A stretch of DNA of 64,000 nucleotides from Pontiella desulfatans (GTDB taxonomy: Bacteria; Verrucomicrobiota; Kiritimatiellia; Kiritimatiellales; Pontiellaceae). The stretch's first letter is position 1. The number at the start of each line of letters is the position of its first letter. Position numbers and translations under genes: made by a program. This document shows, piece by piece, positions 60,061 through 64,000 of the stretch. The DNA lies in the NCBI RefSeq assembly GCF_900890425.1, contig NZ_CAAHFG010000001.1, forward strand, positions 744,001 to 808,000. Direction: 5' to 3'. The notes under the pieces are model-generated. The model was not told where the DNA came from and searched no databases. It saw only the letters and a list, made by a program, of their open reading frames with translations.

Positions 60061-60949
60061 AGCAAACCCACCGCGGCAACGTGGCAACCGTTTGGGCATC
60101 TGGTTTTTCAAAACCCTGATGCGGATTTCCGGATTGCGTGGCGCCTATGCACTGCTCTATCCGGTCTGTCTCCACTATGCCATTTTCGACCGTTCCGCCG
60201 TGCGGTCGGCCTTGCCCTACCTTTCGCGCCGCTTTCCGGAAATGTCGGCGTTCCGAAAGTGGGGGATGGCCTACCGGCTGTTTATCTCGCAGGGCAAGAA
60301 TCTGATCGACCGCCATGCGCTGGTGGCCGGGGCGGTTGAGTTCGATACCGCCATCGAAGGTTATGAACAGGTGAAAGCCCTCAGCGACGGCAGGCAAGGG
60401 TTCATTCTGCTGACCTCGCACGTTGGAAACTGGCAAACGGTGATGGATTCGCTCCGGAAGCTGAACCGGACCGTGCATCTGCTGATGAAGCCGGAAATGA
60501 ACGTGGCGGTGCGCGACGCGGTGCAGGTCGATGCCGAGGAGTCGCGCATCCGGATTATTTCGCCGGATCAGCAGATGGGCGGCGTGCTCCAGGTGATGGA
60601 TGCCCTGGAGCAGGGCGATATTGTCTCGATCATGGGCGACCGCGCCTATGGGGCCGACAGCGTGCAGGTCGATTTCATGGGGGCGAAGGTGCATTTTCCC
60701 TACAGCGCATTCCATATCGCCGCCGCGGCCAAGTGCCCGGTGGTGGTGCTTCTTTCAAGCAAGGAGGGCGTGAACGCCTATTCGGTCAACATGGCCGAGG
60801 TGCTCTGGCCCAACCTGCAGCGCGGGCTCGACCGCCGGGCGCAGTTGGCGGAATGGGTGCAGAAATATGCCGACATTCTCGAAAACTATTTGTTGGCTCA
60901 CCCGCTTCAATATTTTATTTTTCACGACATATGGATGGATGCGGACTAG
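60053..60949 (+). CDS. LpxL/LpxM-like lipid A-type acyltransferase
   Basis: The 298 residues have an N-terminal hydrophobic region and then LLTSHVGNWQTV, where the family normally shows H-x4-E or H-x4-D; here the sixth position is Gln. Other blocks (MGDRAYGADSVQVDFMGAKVHFPYSAFHIA and VVVLLSSKEG) are standard. It presumably acylates the sugar-lipid made by the GT2 neighbour. The Gln may be characteristic of the polyene-cluster subfamily and is not necessarily inactivating. Confidence 0.82.
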   Translation: MPEANPPRQRGNRLGIWFFKTLMRISGLRGAYALLYPVCLHYAIFDRSAVRSALPYLSRRFPEMSAFRKWGMAYRLFISQGKNLIDRHALVAGAVEFDTAIEGYEQVKALSDGRQGFILLTSHVGNWQTVMDSLRKLNRTVHLLMKPEMNVAVRDAVQVDAEESRIRIISPDQQMGGVLQVMDALEQGDIVSIMGDRAYGADSVQVDFMGAKVHFPYSAFHIAAAAKCPVVVLLSSKEGVNAYSVNMAEVLWPNLQRGLDRRAQLAEWVQKYADILENYLLAHPLQYFIFHDIWMDAD

Positions 60950-60987
60950 ACTGCGTCCTTATTGATTTAAACAGGAAGGAAGATCGA

Positions 60988-61266
60988 ATGGATAAGGAAA
61001 CGAAACTGGCGGAGATTCGCGAAAAGCTCAAAGTGTTGTTGGTCGATCAACTGGCGCTTGAGGATGTAACGCCCGAAGAGATCGAGGACGATAGCGAACT
61101 CTTTGGCGAAGGGCTTGGCCTGGACTCGCTCGACGCCGTGGAAATCGTCGTGATGCTCCAGCGCAACTTCAACCTCGAAGTCAAGGACATGGAGAAGAAC
61201 CGCGAGGTCTTCCGCACCATCGGCACGCTCGCCGACTATGTCTACGAAAAGACCGAAGAAGCATAA
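60988..61266 (+). CDS. Acyl carrier protein 3
   Basis: This 92-residue carrier has AGGAAGGAAG upstream. The phosphopantetheine site is GLGLDSLDAVEIV (Ser47), with the acidic IEDDSELFGEG before it, as in polyene-type carriers. It precedes the second ketosynthase pair and probably serves it. Confidence 0.92.
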   Translation: MDKETKLAEIREKLKVLLVDQLALEDVTPEEIEDDSELFGEGLGLDSLDAVEIVVMLQRNFNLEVKDMEKNREVFRTIGTLADYVYEKTEEA

Positions 61267-61276
61267 CTTCGTTATT

Positions 61277-61344
61277 TGGCCACGAAGGAGCGCAAAGAAC
61301 ACAGAACAAACAATCCATGTGTTCTTTGCGTTCGTTTGTGGCCA
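61277..61344. repeat. Palindromic repeat P4 between carrier protein 3 and ketosynthase 2
   Basis: The arms 61277-61303 and 61318-61344 are complementary at 24 of 27 positions, with a 14-base spacer. The left arm starts TGGCCACGAAGGAGCGCAAA. It is in a 106-base intergenic gap, 10 bases after a stop, and may act as an attenuator or mRNA-stabilising hairpin inside the operon. Confidence 0.9.
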
Positions 61345-61372
61345 TTGAATAACCTGAAGGGAACGGGGGCCA

Positions 61373-62542
61373 ATGGGGAACATTCTAATAACAGGAATGG
61401 GCGTGGTTTCGGCCGCCGGGGTCGGGGTGGCCGAATCGGTTGCATCGATGGCGGCCGGCGAGCGCAACGTTGGCCCGGTTTCGGTGTTCGATTCGCCGAT
61501 CGACCTGCCGGTGTTCGAGGTCAAAAGCCTGCCGCCGCGCACCGAACCCGGAAAGATGCGTACCCTCGATCTGCTGGAAATGGCGGTCGATGAAGCAATG
61601 GCCCAGGCCGGACTCGGCTCGCTCGAGGGGCTGCGAGTGGGCGTTGCGATGGGAACCACCGTCGCTTGCCAGCTCAACGATCTTGGTTTCTATTCCACGT
61701 TCCGCGCCAAGCGTTCCGCCGCGATGGATTCGGTGGATGGTTTCCTGGAGGGGAATCTGGCCGAAGCAACCGCCCGGCGGTTGGGGGCCATCGGCCCCAA
61801 GCTGGTGGTGGCCAACGCCTGTTCTTCCGGAACCGACTCCATCGGCGCGGCCCTGAGCTGGCTCAAGGCCGGCCTGTGCGATATCGCCTTTGCCGGCGGT
61901 TCCGACGAGATGAACCGCATTCCGCTCTGTGGATTCAACGCCCTCGGTGTCGCCAGCGATAAACCCTGCATGCCGTTCGACGGCAACCGCACGGGCCTGA
62001 ACCTCGGGGAAGGGGCCGGCGTGTTGATTCTCGAGACCGCCGAAAGCGCCGCCCGGCGCGGTGCTGAAGCCAACCTGCGGGTTTGCGGCTACGGCTCCTA
62101 TGCCGATGCCTACCATCTCACCGCGCCGCATCCCGAAGGGGAGGGGCTGGTGCGCGCCATCGAAATGGCGCTGGGCCAGGCGGGTATTTCGAAGGATGAA
62201 ATCGCCTTCGTGAATGCCCATGGAACATCGACCCCGGACAACGACAAGGTCGAGGGCCGCACGTTGCTGAAACTGTTCGGCGCCGGCATCAAGGTGCTGT
62301 CCACCAAAGGCTACACCGGCCACACGCTGGGCGGGGCCGGCGGGATCGAGGCCGTCTTTTCCGCCGCCGGACTCGCCGAAGGCTGGATTCCCGGAAGTGC
62401 CGGCTTCGAGACGGTCGATGAGGAAATCGGTTTGGTTCCAACAACCGGTAAAACCGAGATCACCGGAAACTATGCGCTCTCCACCTCGCTCGCCTTCGGC
62501 GGCAACAATGCGGCGTTGGTGCTGGGACGGGACGACTCATGA
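61373..62542 (+). CDS. Beta-ketoacyl-ACP synthase 2 (FabF-like, complete)
   Basis: The 389 residues carry the intact triad Cys150 (VANACSSGTDS), His283 (NAHGTSTPDND) and Lys312/His317 (STKGYTGHTLGGAG). An NH2-terminal ILITGMGVVSA opening and the GEGAGVLILE block are typical of type II condensing enzymes. It is followed, with a four-base overlap, by a short ketosynthase-like protein, as in KS/chain-length-factor pairs of type II polyketide and aryl-polyene systems. Confidence 0.92.
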   Translation: MGNILITGMGVVSAAGVGVAESVASMAAGERNVGPVSVFDSPIDLPVFEVKSLPPRTEPGKMRTLDLLEMAVDEAMAQAGLGSLEGLRVGVAMGTTVACQLNDLGFYSTFRAKRSAAMDSVDGFLEGNLAEATARRLGAIGPKLVVANACSSGTDSIGAALSWLKAGLCDIAFAGGSDEMNRIPLCGFNALGVASDKPCMPFDGNRTGLNLGEGAGVLILETAESAARRGAEANLRVCGYGSYADAYHLTAPHPEGEGLVRAIEMALGQAGISKDEIAFVNAHGTSTPDNDKVEGRTLLKLFGAGIKVLSTKGYTGHTLGGAGGIEAVFSAAGLAEGWIPGSAGFETVDEEIGLVPTTGKTEITGNYALSTSLAFGGNNAALVLGRDDS

Positions 62543-63303
62543 AGGTTTTAGGAACAGGTTTGGTTTGTGCGCGGGGGCGGGGAGCGGAGGCCGCTTCGCG
62601 GGAGTGGCGGGAGCCGACGTTTCTTGAGGTGCCGTTCCAGGACGAGCCGTTCCCGGCTTACGTCATCGATGCGGAAACGCTGAAGGATCCGGTGTTGAAG
62701 GGCATGCGCCGCGCCGATCGCTTTTCCAAGATGGCGACGTTGGCGGCTTGCGATGCCGTGGCCGATAGCGGGCAGGCGGTCGAGGATTCCGATCGGGTCG
62801 GGATCATTTTTGCAACGGCGCTGGGGCCGCACAACACGACGTTCAAGTTCCAGGACGACATCATCGACTATGGCGATGCCGGCGTTTCGCCCACCATTTT
62901 TTCCAACTCGGTGCACAATGCCGCGGTTTCCTACATTTCGCGTACGTTGAAGATCAAGGGTCCCACCTGGACGGTGACCGGATTCGAAAACCCTTTCGAG
63001 GAAGCGGTGCTGCTTGCGCAGGCCTGGCTCGAGGAAGGCCGGTGCGACCAGGTGCTGCTGGGAGGCGGCGACGAGTGCGGTACGGTCATGGAATATATTT
63101 GTTCCCAAAAGCTATTGATCGCCACCGATGGCCGGATTACGGCGGATGCCTATGTGCCGGGCGAGGGCGCCGCCTTTTTCCTGGTGGGGAAAGGCGATGG
63201 AAATCTACTGGCGGGTGCGGACGAGGCCTGGACTCCGCTCTTCGGAAACATGCTTACGGGTTCGGCGCTGGCCTGCGCGGCGTCGTTGATGAGTGAAAAC
63301 TAA
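62539..63303 (+). CDS. Short ketosynthase-like (chain-length-factor) protein
   Basis: The 254 residues overlap KS2 by four bases. The thiolase-fold N-terminal half is clear (VGIIFATALGPHNTTFKF, FSNSVHNAAVSYISRTLKIKGP, QVLLGGGDECG). The active-site Cys region reads TVTGFENPFEEAV with no Cys. The C-terminal domain of a normal KS is absent. It corresponds in length to the short KS-N-like partners of aryl-polyene clusters and probably controls chain length as a heterodimer with KS2. Confidence 0.8.
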   Translation: MKVLGTGLVCARGRGAEAASREWREPTFLEVPFQDEPFPAYVIDAETLKDPVLKGMRRADRFSKMATLAACDAVADSGQAVEDSDRVGIIFATALGPHNTTFKFQDDIIDYGDAGVSPTIFSNSVHNAAVSYISRTLKIKGPTWTVTGFENPFEEAVLLAQAWLEEGRCDQVLLGGGDECGTVMEYICSQKLLIATDGRITADAYVPGEGAAFFLVGKGDGNLLAGADEAWTPLFGNMLTGSALACAASLMSEN

Positions 63304-63322
63304 AATAGTTAGGAGAAGATCA

Positions 63323-63868
63323 ATGACATTAAGTAGAAGGCGGATGGTTGCTCTTGGTGCGGTTTCCTGTTTGCCAGGTCTGGGTGCCTTTGCCGCTGAG
63401 AAAGGCACCTATTTCACGACGGCCAACATTTGGTACGAGGTGCCGCAAAAAATCTATTCCACCAACTACCACGTGGGGCGGATTATTCCCGCCGGTTCCG
63501 AGATCGAGGTTTCCTCCATCAGCCGGAACCGAGTCGCGTTCAAGGTGAAGGGCAATGATGCGGAGTATCTGTGGACGTTCTTTGTGAAGCACAGCTCGCT
63601 GGATTTCGAAAAGGAATTCGCCCGCCTGTTTTCCAAGACCAACACGTTTTCCGAGCTGGCCAAGAAGCTGGACGAGAAGACCCTTTCCGCCATCCAGAAA
63701 GGCAAGGTTGAGGATGGCATGGCGCGCGAAGCCGTGCTGGCGTCCTATGGCTATCCGCCCTCGCACCGCACGCCGGATCTCGACGACGATGTCTGGGTCT
63801 ACTGGATCAATCGCTTTAAAACCAGAAGTGTGAATTTTGAGGACGGGAAGGTCGCTCCGTCCGAGTAG
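63323..63868 (+). CDS. Secreted protein with BamE-like C-terminal region
   Basis: The 181 residues start at ATG 63323 with AGGAGAAG upstream. The N-terminus (LSRRRMVALGAVSCLPGLGAFAAE) is a signal peptide with an RRR cluster, so Tat or Sec export is possible. After a beta-rich domain, residues of about 128-175 (IQKGKVEDGMAREAVLASYGYPPSH..VWVYWINR) resemble the SmpA/BamE pattern G-M-x-x-x-x-V-x-x-x-x-G-x-P. It follows the cluster after 19 bases and may be its last visible gene, with an envelope role. The function is not established. Confidence 0.6.
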   Translation: MTLSRRRMVALGAVSCLPGLGAFAAEKGTYFTTANIWYEVPQKIYSTNYHVGRIIPAGSEIEVSSISRNRVAFKVKGNDAEYLWTFFVKHSSLDFEKEFARLFSKTNTFSELAKKLDEKTLSAIQKGKVEDGMAREAVLASYGYPPSHRTPDLDDDVWVYWINRFKTRSVNFEDGKVAPSE

Positions 63869-63947
63869 AATGCCGGGGTGGAAACGCACGGCTTCCGGGG
63901 GCTTTCCGGGGAGGGGAACCGGGATGAAAAATTTCTCCATCCTCCGG

Positions 63948-63976
63948 TTGACACACCCCGGGGCCATGCGTATATT
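63948..63976 (+). promoter_or_regulatory. Near-consensus sigma70 promoter at the right edge
   Basis: TTGACA (63948-63953) and TATATT (63971-63976) are separated by exactly 17 bases. It directs transcription rightward out of the window, which suggests that a new transcription unit begins beyond 64000 and that the lipid operon ends near 63868. Confidence 0.7.
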
Positions 63977-64000
63977 CCGTGCTTCTTTCATTGGGCGATT

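Overview
The window looks like a chromosomal segment of a marine, polysaccharide-degrading bacterium of the PVC superphylum, most likely Kiritimatiellota (Pontiella-like). This is inferred from formylglycine sulfatases, GH50 agarases, a recurrent C-terminal module with the core GGNPTNG on secreted proteins, PEP-CTERM signals and abundant short interspersed repeats. No rRNA or other taxonomic marker is present, so the assignment is provisional.

Layout. (1) 1-17.1 kb is a sulfated-galactan utilisation locus: three secreted proteins with the shared C-terminal module, a GH50 agarase, a two-component system whose sensor carries discoidin-like periplasmic domains, a PEP-CTERM protein, and a 1938-residue polypeptide joining a sulfatase to a second GH50 agarase. 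A 16-bp palindromic site recurs three times here. (2) 17.1-28.5 kb is a degenerate mobile region: a Mu-like capsid cassette (protease, decoration protein, major capsid protein, small head protein) without terminase, portal, tail or integrase, followed by duplicated phage-type small genes, an IS91-type transposase relic, an ankyrin protein and two small lipoproteins, all interspersed with several families of short repeats. It ends beside an initiator tRNA gene on the minus strand. (3) 28.8-37.7 kb is ordinary chromosome: rpe, a Na+/solute symporter and iron alcohol dehydrogenase operon, an FmdB zinc ribbon, a degenerate ABC-class ATPase, dtd, an AbrB/PIN toxin-antitoxin pair, argH and a PagL-like outer-membrane protein.

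(4) 37.8-63.9 kb is the highlight: a plus-strand, translationally coupled type II fatty-acid/polyketide-like lipid cluster. It has three acyl carrier proteins, two complete ketosynthases, two short ketosynthase-like (chain-length-factor) proteins, hotdog dehydratase and thioesterase proteins, two AMP-forming ligases, three radical SAM proteins (one fused to a hotdog dehydratase), a FAD oxidoreductase, a condensation-domain-like acyltransferase, PlsC-like and LpxL-like acyltransferases, a GT2-DUF2062 glycosyltransferase and a LolA/MMPL/lipoprotein export module. The export module, thioesterase, dehydratase and LpxL-like enzyme are typical of aryl-polyene clusters. The radical SAM enzymes and absence of an aromatic-starter enzyme point toward ladderane-like or other unusual lipids. 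No ketoreductase is visible. A visibly AT-rich TIR-STAND-TPR defence-type gene interrupts the cluster, and an AlbA_2/HATPase regulator is embedded between two radical SAM genes.

(5) A family of imperfect palindromes about 67-79 bp long, built from phrases such as CTTTGCG, lies inside three consecutive export genes, where it forms parts of two signal peptides and an inter-domain linker, and in one cluster intergenic region. Related single arms are scattered through the phage relic and one of its ORFs. Start sites were chosen by Shine-Dalgarno position, so several genes are shorter than the maximal open frame.
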